Of a DNA stretch of 64,000 nt, positions 42,629 to 53,009 are shown one piece after another. The position numbers and the translations under genes are program-made. The DNA is from Stenopsyche tienmushanensis (lineage: Eukaryota > Arthropoda > Insecta > Trichoptera > Stenopsychidae). The DNA is taken from positions 682,001 through 746,000 of the forward strand of contig WACJ01000123.1 in the NCBI GenBank assembly GCA_008973525.1, in the 5' to 3' direction. The stretch's first letter is position 1. Every line of letters starts with the position of its first letter. The notes below the pieces were generated by a model that saw nothing but the letters and a program-made list of their open reading frames with translations, was not told where the DNA came from and ran no database searches.

Positions 42629-43017
42629 TCAATGACCAATAGAAATATGATCCAGACCTAGCCCCAGTTTTCCCGGCTTAAAAATATCCTTTATTAGATT
42701 AACTTGTCCTTCAATCAGATCACCTACAACTTCTTTTGCCTTGTCTACAATTGGAGTGACTACCTCTTTTATCTTGTCTACAATTGGAGTCACAACGTTT
42801 TTTATTCCTTGACCCTAAAATACAATGACAAGAATACAAATTTATAATGATATAGAGAACGATGACAAAAATCTTTATCCTAGATAGAATTTGATACATA
42901 AATACTTACAATCTTTTTGAAAATATTTCTCCTTCTGAACGGCATCCTTCTAAAAGGTGATGATGCAGCCAAAGTGGCGATCGAAAGTATTAGTATTAGT
43001 GTTAAATGTAATCTCAT
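42629..43017 (-). CDS. Secreted cationic peptide precursor, subfamily A (42.6 kb gene)
   Basis: Exon 1 is 42,910-43,017 and exon 2 is 42,629-42,814. The 95-nt phase-0 intron has a GTAAGT donor, and the precursor is 97 residues. Exon 1 encodes the same protein as the 39.9 kb gene. Exon 2 begins GQGIKNVVTPIVDK and holds the same pair of 11-residue units (TPIVDKIKEVV, TPIVDKAKEVV), then GDLIEGQVNLIKDIFKPGK and a non-basic end (LGLDHISIGH) absent from its twin. Amino-acid differences are concentrated in exon 2 and its end, although exon 1 and the intron are almost unchanged. Confidence 0.85.
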
Positions 43018-43107
43018 TTTGATAGCACTGCTTTTTCGACTCTTTCCGATAAGAAATGAAACTGAATTTACTTTTACACGCCTTTACATAGTCAATATCA
43101 TGTACAA

Positions 43108-43134
43108 CGTACATATTTCGGTTTGCACAAGTGT
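43108..43134 (-). promoter_or_regulatory. Upstream motif of the 42.6 kb gene
   Basis: CGTACATATTTCGGTTTGCACAAGTG lies about 95-115 nt before the ATG, as in the other subfamily A genes. Confidence 0.6.
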
Positions 43135-43194
43135 CAATGGTAATAAAATAAGTTTAAAATGTGTGTTACAATGATTATTATTTTACGTATTGAC

Positions 43195-43765
43195 ATACAA
43201 GGGTCATCTCCTGAGGTCGGAGGTATTTTTGTTTTGAAGTGTTTGTCGGCCATTTTGTTCAGTTACAGTAAATTCTTCCAATGGAAGAGTCGTCGTGCAC
43301 TCCCGCCATCTTCCATCCGTGCAAAATCTATGCGGTTGTCCGTTTTTTGTTCATATCCACTGGAAGCTCATGGAAGACTATGGCGGTGATGTGATGAGTC
43401 AACAATGTGTCATAAAGTGTTAGTTGTTTAGAGAAGGTCATACTGATGAGTACAACGAGGTTAAGAGTGGGAATTTTTTCTGATGAACTTGTGCAAATAT
43501 TGAGGAACAAGTGCGAAATGATCACTGTGTGACGCTTAACAACATTCATGAAGAATTTTATGATACTTCTCGAAGTCTCCTTAGTGATATTGTGTTGGAA
43601 AAACTTGGTTACGGCGAGTTGTGTGCGAGATGGGTGCCCAGATAAAACTAGCGACGGAGATATATGACACTGGCATATAAAAGCTGATGTGCCGACTATA
43701 GAATTGTTTAATTTTTCAAGGAAATCACTTAAAAATATATGATCTGTCTCGCAAAAAAAATGTTG
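43195..43765 (+). mobile_element. mariner-family relic
   Basis: The terminal-type flank at 43,195-43,330 (GGGTCATCTCCTGAGG, GTCGGCCATTTTGTTCAGTTACAG) is followed by decayed transposase (ISDELVQILRN, then EKLGYGELCARWVPR). The AGCGACGGAGATATATGACACTGG block is shared with 20.58 kb. Confidence 0.65.
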
Positions 43766-43769
43766 AAAT

Positions 43770-44635
43770 CGGTCTCACTACTTGAGTAAATCAGATTTCA
43801 ATCTCAATCTGATCAGAAAACTCTCACTTAAAGAAAAGCTATTCGCACGATTACGTCCATCAGACGATATTTTTGATATTACGGACGCTCAGATTTAAAT
43901 CGAGGACAAGAAACCTTAGATAAGCATTCGATCGACGTATCTGAATATTAAGCGTTTTCGAAATGATTCAAATACGCGACAAGACGTTCAGTTTGATTGA
44001 CAAATTGATGGTCCGAATCCTATGTTGTTTGATTTTTTTTGCGGTAAATATTGGCTTCATCCAGATATTGCTAGGAATTGCTGCATAACAAATAAATATC
44101 GTATCATTAAGCATTACCCTTTAAAATAGGTATCCGCATGATAGAGGCTCCCGCTTTGGCTCACCCAGTTGACGCAAAATGTCACCCATGTATTCTAATT
44201 GCCAAAATTATTATCAAATTGCCAGATCATTCTCGGATCCATATTGGACAACTGTGTATTATCTGACGATGGCTTGGCTGATTAACATAATAAATTGAAC
44301 TGAAAATAAATAAATGTGGCTATCAGTCACATTAATGATGATTCCGATGGTCTACTTTTTCCTTTTCTGGTATAGTTTGCGGTTTAGAAATCGATGATGC
44401 TGTCTTCCCACAAGATGTAAAGATTTTAAGTCTGAAATCAACAAAAGCTATCTAATATTTATATATTTAGAGTATATATTTTAGAGATATTTATATTTTT
44501 AGAGCCATAACTGATGATGCTACATACATCTTATGTCATATGTCCGATAGCTTTATCCGCTGAGATAGACTATGTCAAATTTGTACACGTTATGACTAGT
44601 TAGTCAGTCTCCATAGCCACTAGAATGAGGTCATG
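43770..44635. other. Unassigned, with repeat Y copy 3
   Basis: There is no gene. ATAGAGGCTCCCGCTTTGGCTCACCCAG at 44,140-44,168 is the third, more divergent repeat Y core. Confidence 0.45.
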
Positions 44636-44639
44636 TTTA

Positions 44640-44935
44640 TCGCGTCTGTCGCGCATCATGGATTTCGAGCAACATCAACAAAAAAGTGTCAAAGAAGCTC
44701 ATGAAATGTTAAAATCGGTGTATGGTAATATGCGAGAGCTTTTTGAAGAAGTTAAAATCTGATATTGATCTGTGCAAAGCATTTTAACTGATATTTTGCA
44801 AATGAGAGAAGTTGATACAAAATTTGTTCCCAGACTTTTGACTGATGAACAGAAGGAAAATCGATGGCGTTTAAGTGGTTAAAAATATTTAGAAGAACCA
44901 CCCCAGGAACCCTTTTGTATACTATTATAGACATT
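44640..44935 (+). mobile_element. mariner transposase N-terminal fragment
   Basis: MDFEQHQQKSVKEAHEMLKS, then ILTDILQMREVDTKFVPRLL, then TDEQKENR and W.KNI.RRTTPGT. It is a mariner-like HTH and linker of a different clade from the 5.5 kb copy. Stops interrupt it. Confidence 0.6.
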
Positions 44936-45133
44936 TTAGGTTTATAGCTGACTACTCGTTATATCCGTTAAATACTTTTGGTTCATTTCAAAGTTTAAAG
45001 TCATTTTAGGAATAATTTTTAAGCGAGCGCAATATAAATGGAAAATAAACGTTAAAGCTCGTAAATTTTGTTCAGACACGTCTTAAACGGCATACATCCA
45101 TCAAATTGCATGTCCCGGGATAAACAAGCAAAT

Positions 45134-45496
45134 TTATTCCATAATTTTTTTTCGCCGAGAGTAATTTATTCGCATGGGATATATATTCATAGTTGGATGT
45201 GATGTATCATCGCAGGCTACCCTTTTTCTGGTAAATTTCCACAATTTTCTTCGAAAGCTCCCGTCTGTGCGGGCAGGAATGTGTTTATTCGAGTCATTAA
45301 TCAAGCGGCCTGTCAAATTTTGGTGTTTCCCGCTCGTCCTGAAGCCGTACGGCGGGGTGGTTCCACCCCCCAAGGTGAGCGCGGATGATGATAATCTCGC
45401 ACTGGATGGATATAAACTGGCTGAGGTTATCTCGCTGGGGATGATCCTCGGCAATTTGCTATAACGACACCCTTCTCCAAATTGGGACACTTTCAA
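45134..45496. other. Unidentified overlapping ORFs
   Basis: Two open frames of 96 (plus) and 120 (minus) codons overlap in a GC-richer patch. Neither shows a domain, signal peptide or TE motif I know. Only one, if any, is likely to be real. I do not assign a gene. Confidence 0.25.
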
Positions 45497-46079
45497 CTTT
45501 TCCCTGTGCGCGTAAGCCCCGCGCTTAAACCATCGTGTACAATTTATTTTGTCATCCTCTTAAGACCGTTATGACACGATTACATCCCTGTATCCTTTTT
45601 TGGTTTCCCTTATTTCTGAGTGTGCGATGTGGAGTCGAAAAATGGTGCGTGACGAAGCGGTCGGGATCAACTCGAACATTTACCTTCGTTTCCATGCCTT
45701 GCGAATATTTCATTCAATTGTCCTAAAACGTTAAAATGGTACTTCTATATACTGATTTTCTTTGTTTTGAAGACGAGAAACGCTTACTTTAAATGAGCTC
45801 CAAGGGGCATGTTCCGAATAATATATGATACTGTCATTGTATTGTATTTTAAATGGTTATTTTATACGAGAAACATTCAAATATAACCCGGATATTTGCT
45901 GTATAATTTTATAAGTGATACATAAAAATACAAATTAAGTATATTATATTATTCCATCGGATAGGCAGATTCTTGATCTCGTCGGCTTGATCTGTTACGG
46001 CTGCTTTATGCGTTGTCATGCAGAAGAACAAGTTGATACTGGACAGATAGCGACTTAGTGGTATGATCGGTCTCTTTAA

Positions 46080-46200
46080 TCAAGGTCTGTGTGCCCAACT
46101 GGTCCGCCTTTCGAATCACTGATACGACGAATGAGCGCCGATCGGACGCCATGCCCGAGCATGCTCACAGAACATGGTCTGCATCCATGAAATAATCTTG
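46080..46200 (-). mobile_element. R1-like C-terminal fragment
   Basis: The minus strand has DADHVLWACS-like and F.S.ISDSKGGPVGHTD segments, matching the other DHILWTC copies. Confidence 0.55.
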
Positions 46201-46379
46201 ACATGGACATTCCAAGATCGTGGAAAATCCAAGCCTGAAAAACAATATACCTAAACCACCCGTGCTCTTTGGGGGAGCTGAAGCGTCCATTTATCTGGAA
46301 CGACTCAGTGAAATCTCAGGTGATTTTTATCCGAAAGAAGACAAATTAATCAACTAAGACTGGACAGACAACAACTTAG

Positions 46380-46905
46380 TGGTATATTTGGAATCTGTTT
46401 CGAGTTCCCTCGGATTAACCACACAAGGAATGTCTTCCACCGCTTTTTTAATCCCCTGAGAAATGCTATGCCCAGAGCTTCCAGGTGCATTTTTACTTTG
46501 CGCCCTCCAAAGGAGGCGAGGTTTCATCATGAATAACAGTTTCAGACTACATGCATCGGAAGGTACGTTGAAGGAGGAAGGAAGAGGTTATGCTAAAACA
46601 AAGGAACTACTATGCTACTAACTAACTTCCCCTTCCCTACTCCCTATTTGTAGTACCTAGCCACGGAGCCAAGTCGCCTTTCGAGCAGTTGAAAATCGTT
46701 CTCCCCTGTATGCTTTAAGCAGTTGAAGATAGTGGTGTCGCCTTTTGCACAGAGTCCTCCTTCTCTTTATTTAATTGGCATAACCACATTCTACTTTACG
46801 GGTACACAGCACAAAGTAAGCTACGTACCCAACCTAAGTTAATTGGGCGACCCAGCAGCGTTTGATGAGCAAACCGACGAGACTGCTTTAGAGGCGAAGA
46901 ATAGT
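46380..46905 (-). repeat. Repeat X, reversed copy
   Basis: The reverse complement matches 14.1-14.5 and 21.9-22.7 kb: AGCTTCCAGGTGC, AAAGGAGGCGAGGTTTCATC, TTTTGCACAGAGTCCTCCTTCTC and CAGCAGCGTTTGATGAGC. It is the longest reversed copy. Confidence 0.65.
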
Positions 46906-46969
46906 TCGAATCGGTTTTCTTTGTATCCTCAACATTTCCTAGCAGCTAACAGTAATATGTAGCCGCTGC

Positions 46970-46996
46970 TCCTATGTTACAATGGTGTCAGAAGTA
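46970..46996 (+). other. LTR end plus tRNA-Leu-like primer binding site
   Basis: GTTACAATGGTGTCAGAAGTAGGA joins an LTR-type end (TTACA) to the primer site. No element body is recognised downstream. Confidence 0.6.
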
Positions 46997-46999
46997 GGA

Positions 47000-48455
47000 C
47001 AATAATAGACATTATTCAACAAAGGATGCTACTTCTCGCCTTCTTTCTTCAGCAACGGGATCAAGAAGCTGCCTATTCGGTGGAATAAATTTATTACTAA
47101 TGAATAAAATTATATAGAAAAATATTCACTAATAATTTTTTTTTACAGCAAAATTCCGGGCTATATTTGAATGCCCTTCGTATATTACTTGTACAATTAT
47201 AATTTGATTTCTCAAACTTTCTATAATTAACATATTACGTTGTGTACGAGCCATACAGCGTATTGCTCAACACTATAACTGAGCAAAATAATTTGCCATA
47301 CATTATTTAATAATTCATAATAAATTTGATAATGATTTTGAATATGAAATATGTTTAAAACACTATCTATGGTCGCGTTTGGTAGTTTTTTATTGTTTAA
47401 AATACGATGGAAAACAGCGAAATATGGCGAGCAGTAATATTCCATATAAAAACATGTGATGACGAATATTTCGCCTTATCCTGAAAGGTTCCCTGACAAG
47501 TTTGATTGATTACACCCCCAAATTTTATAGCATGGCCATTTGTATGCGTCCTCAGGATTTCAAAAATATTGATCTAAAATATTAAAGCTTGAATCTTTTT
47601 TCCCATTTAAAATTTCAACAAAATGGCGAATCATATAATAAAGCATGATTATAATAAATGCTGAAAAACAATCAAGTTCAATTAATTTTTATCACTCTAT
47701 AGGTGTTGGATTTCATCATATCACTAGTTGAAGTAAATTCACAGAATTATCACAAAAACGTAGAATTTAAAATGCATAAAAGAAACTCTTTAAAACTTGA
47801 GTTATTTACCCCTGGTGCATTGCGTTAACTATTCATAAGCTATTTTCGGCTGAAGAGAGATCCCACCTATGAGGACTGCAGCGGAACCGGCGGAAAGAAC
47901 ACGTCTTCCCATGGCCATGGTTATTGTCTATAAATGGTACTAAATAAGGTAAAATATCATATTATATGTATAATAATTATAGAAATAAATAATATAAAAA
48001 TTTACCTTTAAAATTTATATATATTTAAAAAAAGGGGTTTACTTTCTGACACCCCTAATATTTTAATACATTTAAATATTAACAAATACTTAATTGAGCT
48101 GCCATCTATTGGAAATTTTTAGAACTATAAACGTTTATATAAAAACTATCAAATCACTTAAAAGATGTCACAAAACTCAAAATGTTCAACACAATACAAT
48201 GATATTATGATATAATTTATCACATCTTTTATATTTAGATATATCATACAACCCTTATAAGTATCTTGCGTTTAAATAAAATTGTATATATATTTAAAAA
48301 TGAATATAACTTAAAGATATTAAAAATTGATAAAAAGTTTTCGATATATTTTATAGTCTAAGGGAAACTTTTGTGTCCTAGTATATGCATGTATCCTACG
48401 GGATCATCTAGGAGCTTTGAGCATTTTTTGTTCAGGGTTGATCGGATAGCCTTGG
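47000..48455. other. AT-rich intergenic
   Basis: A short LTR-like piece at 47,865-47,925 matches 17,575-17,640. Otherwise I see no gene or repeat. Confidence 0.45.
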
Positions 48456-48459
48456 CTGT

Positions 48460-48680
48460 CGTGAAGAGTGATCGGATAGCCTTGGCTGCTGAAGGACGTC
48501 ATTCCCGCAGTCAGATCTCTCTCTCTCTTTCGTAATTAATAAAGACGTTATCTAAGACAAGAGACTTTCTATTCGTCGCTCGTCCAATTCTATCTCCGAA
48601 TGTGGGCGTGGCCATTTCAAGCACCCCCACTGTAAAACGTTAAATACGCTTAATTGATGTCAGAAGTGGGATTAAAATTG
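48460..48680 (+). mobile_element. LTR fragment with primer binding site
   Basis: GATCGGATAGCCTTGGCTGC is present twice (a 30-40 bp local duplication at about 48,440 and 48,471). It is followed by CTCTCTCTCTTTCG, AATAAA, AACGTTAAA and GATGTCAGAAGTGGGAT (48,654-48,670). It is a variant of the Leu-PBS LTR family. Confidence 0.65.
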
Positions 48681-48689
48681 ATTGTTTAT

Positions 48690-49540
48690 TTAGGGTTGTC
48701 TCAATTTATTAATGAAGCTAATGGGAACAGTTTTTTTTATAAGACATTCCAACCAATGTTGATTGTTTTAAAAAATAAAATAGAAACATCAAGATCTACT
48801 TTAAGACATAATAATTTTTATTGTGTTTAAATATGTTTTTTGCGAAGAAACCAAGCTACTCATCGGTGAGTCGGTGGCATTTAAGTGGTTAAAGTGATTT
48901 TGATTGCAAAATCAATATGATATAACAGTCTTTGAATAGTTTTTCATCACCATTTTGCGAAATGGCCTTTTCGTTTCAGAAACCCACCCCGTGTAAACAA
49001 TAATGTCACCCGGGTGACTTAGTTATAAATTGCTGGCGCAGTAATTGCTTATCGGGTTACATAACCTTTTGTCGAATCCACAACCCATCAAAATTAATAA
49101 AATACTATCTTTGCAGGATGAAAAGCTCTCCGACAAATTAAAGCTTGATGTAATTTTTTCCGACAGGCTTAATTGGGGGTTTGGGGATCGATCTATAACA
49201 ATATAATCAGTCTGATTTATATACTCAATAAATATATTCCTAAAATTTCAGAAAATTCTAGTTTCGAAATTGAAAATAGATTTAGTTACCCCTCCAATTC
49301 ATTGCTTCTGTGCATTCTCATTTATCGCGATTAATATATACCGGTATGTTCTTGAATAGAACTCATGTGACCTTTGATATTTGGTTTTCTAATTGGAGTG
49401 GAAATTCTGTTATTTTATATTTAAAAACGACTGTAATGTGTCGATAAAATACAGAGTAGTCATTTATTTTTCTCTCTCTAAAAGGTCTTTGATTTTATAT
49501 ATATAATGGAATATAACGTGGAGTTCTCGGGCGGCTCCCC
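48690..49540. other. AT-rich intergenic
   Basis: No gene recognised. Confidence 0.45.
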
Positions 49541-49544
49541 ACTT

Positions 49545-49720
49545 CTTCGTAGATATGCGGGAAGTCTGCGGGAAGGATATCCTCCCGCAGTCAAGGCTAT
49601 CTGATGATTCTCCACTTTTCGTACGTCACCACAAAATGAAAAGCAGCGCAAGCGTAAAAATCTAGATAGATATCTTTAACAAGACACAATGCATCCGCAT
49701 GAAGACATAAAATGTCACTA
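49545..49720 (-). mobile_element. LTR fragment, reverse orientation
   Basis: GGAAGGATATCCTCCCGCAGTCAAGGCTATC and GAAGACATAAAATGTCACT are decayed antisense LTR blocks. Confidence 0.5.
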
Positions 49721-49730
49721 TTAAACTGTA

Positions 49731-50205
49731 TAGAAATTGGTTGGGACGTATATATACGTCTTCGAAATATATGTTGGATTCTAAAGCAGGTGGGACTTTT
49801 TTGTTTGTTTAACGAATGTGTGAGTTGTCGATACATGTTTTGACATGAATTTAAGATATGTAGCAAATTTAAGTGTTGGGATGGACGTATACTTCGTAAG
49901 CGGTCACTAAGCATAAGGTAAGATTCAAAGGCAAACTTGTAGTTTTAAAATGGAAGGACAAAAAAGACGTATTGATGCTAAGTTCATACAACATAGTAAG
50001 AAGCCAACCTATACTATAAAAAAAGCAATACACCTAAACCCTCACACTTAGTTGAAAGACATTTTCAAATAACAAACAAAACATTTAAAACAATAATAAT
50101 AAGACCTCTCACCAGGTGGGCGGGACGTATATATACGTCCTAATGAAAATGTGCGCGCCCACTGTATGTTGCGTTATTGAAAAAGAACTTCCCCGCTTAA
50201 CAAGG
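49731..50205 (-). mobile_element. Palindrome-bearing MITE, reversed and partial copy
   Basis: This matches the reverse complement of 62,489-62,798. It keeps the palindrome GGACGTATATATACGTCC (50,123-50,140) and a variant at 49,744-49,761, and ends near CCCCGCTTAACAAGG. It lacks the third palindrome and one terminal repeat, and contains an inner insertion relative to the 62.5 kb copy. Confidence 0.75.
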
Positions 50206-50209
50206 GAAT

Positions 50210-51585
50210 ATACAATGAAATAAATTCTCTAAGATTAAAATAAAATATATAATATAAACTTAAAAAAATAGTTATTGCCAAAGGACTGACTTAGGTTGCG
50301 ACGTTTATGTAGCATTAAAAAAGTAGTTACCGGGTGCTTTTAGTAGCAGCCGTGCAAACTTAAGTCGTTTATATGCATTGCTTTGTTGAAACATCAGGGA
50401 ACTGTTGTACAAAACAATATCTAAGCGTCGCATTTGGATGATCCTTTTAAATAAATTCCGTTTTAAAATTGAATAATAACAGCATGACATTGAAGCTCAG
50501 ATTAAAAGCTTTAATTTTTGTAATAAAAACACAATGGTATTAAATTATTTGAATTGGTTCTCCCCGAAAATGAATTCTATTCACATGCCCCAATGTACGA
50601 AACACAATTTATCCCGAAACATCGGAGTTAATCATCCAGAAAATTGGTCTTATTAACAATGAAAAATATATAGCTTCGTATTTGTTAACTTAAAATTGAT
50701 GTATATTTTTCCCTGTAATTATTGCCGATTCAGGAAACGATTTCGACGTTGTGAATAGGGCGACTTGGGGTTCCGAACCTCATTTTGTAGGGGAGCATTC
50801 TCGTGCCCGAGTCGCTAATAATAAAACAACCTTTAAAGCCTTCGCTCCGAATGTTTATACAGCCTGTAATGCTATATTTGCATGCCGTGGAACTTTATCT
50901 TTATACGTTGACTTAATCTTCATTAGAGATTATTTTGTTTATGGCGCAATAAAAATAACACCTCGATGTTTCCGTTTAATACCGTAATGACGCACTATGA
51001 GCATTCGGGCCTACCATTAATTAATGCCGCTCGAACTTAACAAAACGAGCCATTTATTGTTTTTCTCCTGGCACGGAAAAGCGACCATATGACCATCGGG
51101 ATGGATTTAAAATGCGAAATTTCACATTTCGAGAATATCGGCAAAACAGTTAAGATAAGGTTGTGACGGAAATGGCTTATAATAAAGGTACGTTACATCA
51201 CTGCTTTTGCGACATTAAATTTCAACCGTTCCAAATATTTCAACCCCATTTTGTTGCCACAAATACTGAAAATTTAATTCGGACACTAGAATATCCCATA
51301 CGAAATTTAAATTTATTTGTATTAAGCGATATATGTCCAAAAAGATCTGATGAAGAACTGCGGTGAGAAAAAGGATGGAGCGTCCATCTCCTTGGTAACG
51401 TGGGGCTCCGCCCTCGAAAACGTTATTCGGTGAACTGACGATTATTTTTGATTAAGAAGAAAGAGCACGGTTTTTTTATTGCAATCATTGAAAAAGCGGG
51501 GTCTTAATAGATAAGGAAACAATTAAAACAACGGTGCAATGGATCGTTCTATAAATCAATACCAAATTTTGCGCTTAACTCGGCA
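50210..51585. other. Intergenic, no gene recognised
   Basis: Mixed composition with a few moderately GC-rich patches (50,740-50,900, 51,040-51,150) of the kind seen in conserved non-coding DNA. No exon can be supported. Confidence 0.4.
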
Positions 51586-51589
51586 ATTC

Positions 51590-51850
51590 CGCCACTGAAA
51601 TATTTCTATTAATTCAGCAGGGTCTAGGAGAGGGAGAAAAACTGATTATGGTGGGCAGTGTGTCAGAGAAGAGAGGAAAAGGACGGTCACCACGAAGATG
51701 AAGTGACCAAATGAAGGAGGCGACCGACTCAACCCTCACTATCCCTATGAACGGTGGAAGACAGGGTTGGCTGGAAAGATGTGGTTCGAAGACAAATACA
51801 AGCTGCTTTATCATAGTCACGATCCTCAGTCATGAGGAAACGAGAAAAAA
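51590..51850 (+). mobile_element. RTE-type C-terminal fragment
   Basis: The frame KRGKGRSPRR, then SDQMKEATDST, then RQGWLERC matches the common end of RTE-like ORFs (R-x-R-G-R-S-P-x-R-W...Q-x-W). It is 5'-truncated. Confidence 0.55.
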
Positions 51851-51879
51851 AAGAAATGGGAGATAGGGGGGGTTATCTA

Positions 51880-52500
51880 GTCTCGATCGCGACCACATTG
51901 GCGCGAGCCACCTAATTGAGCTAGCCGTTGGGCTAGCCGTGATCGATAAGATCATAGTAGTCCCCTAAGAACGCATTTTTGCTCAAAAATGCTATAAAAC
52001 GCTCTAAAAACCATAAACGAGGAGGGAGTGGCCACCAGGTCTGTGTACCCAACTGGCTTGACTCTCGGGCCGCTGACACTGCGAAAGAGCGCCTCGCGAT
52101 CGGACGCCCATGTCCGGATTGCTGCATGGACACTCCGAAACCAGGGAGAGCCTGAACCTATAAAGCGTTCCAAAAATTTGGAACGACCCAGCGGCAATGC
52201 AGGCAGTTCTTAACCGAGGGGAAGAACTCTTTCGCACATCAACGAAGATCGCCGAGCGCGTCAGAGGAGCCTGCATCGATCAGGGTGCTCCTGCCGCCAA
52301 TTTCCGGGGTCGCACCGTTTTCGGTGAGGAACCTCGCTGCTCGACATTTGATCTCCAGATCCAGGGCATGACGCCCGTTAGCACCGATAGACAGTCGGTT
52401 GAGGCCGTACGGTACGCCTTCGATAGAAGTATCAAAGCTGACTTCTGGCCTCGTAGCAGAATTCGCTTCACCAACTGGATGCTGACCCTGTGTGCCCATG
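51880..52500 (-). mobile_element. R1-like C-terminus, reverse orientation
   Basis: On the minus strand, QKSALILLSKAYRTASTDCL, then LTGVMP and L(D)LEIKCRAARF in shifted frames. Later come CPCSNPDMGVRSRGAL/ISVSGPRVKPVGYTDLVATPSSF and the tail ending about 51,880. AYRTxSTxxLxVLxGVxP is characteristic of R1-clade ORF2. The 180-codon plus-strand ORF here is its antisense. Confidence 0.75.
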
Positions 52501-52825
52501 CTCCCGCGTCAACTCCGATGTCTCAAACGCTTGCCGCAATCCTTGACAGTCTATCAAAGGCATTTGTCGCTCTTTCCATCGTGCGGCGCCTTCCCTGGAT
52601 AGCAAAAACTCTAAACATAACAAAAACAACCGTTTATCGCATTGTAATCGAACCTGGAGAGCCACACACTATTGATTCCCCAGCCTCCCTATCGTCCAGA
52701 CCAGATTTCCTCAGACTTTTGTTTTGTTTCCTTGCTTAAAATGAGTCTTAAAAGTCCTCATGTTATATCGGCTCTAAATGACATCTCGGAGAAGGCTTTC
52801 CAGGATCCGAGCTCGAGTGGTGGGA

Positions 52826-53000
52826 ATCATCAGGAGCGATCAGATAGACTTGGCTGCGGGAAGACGTACTTCCCACGATCTTTCTATTCGGCACACATCC
52901 ATCTTCATCTCATCGCTCAACTACATAATGACCCATGAGCAGAACGGACTCGCGTGTGAGCTTCACCACACTACGTTACATCGGTGTCAGAAGTCACTCA
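52826..53000 (+). mobile_element. LTR 3' part with primer binding site
   Basis: GATCAGATAGACTTGGCTGCGGGAAGACG leads to ACGTTACA and TCGGTGTCAGAAGTCAC (52,974-52,998). This is an LTR end joined to the tRNA-Leu-like primer site. Confidence 0.65.
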
Positions 53001-53009
53001 CGCTACAAA

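Larger units (their letters stand above)
42590..43190 (-). repeat. Right arm of the inverted duplication
   Basis: This is the partner of 39,725-40,310. The right limit is near 43,190, where mariner sequence starts. Confidence 0.85.

Noticed and set aside
52197..52739. A 180-codon plus-strand ORF, the second longest in the window
   Set aside because: It is antisense to an R1-like C-terminal region on the minus strand (AYRTASTDCL block), so it is a shadow.
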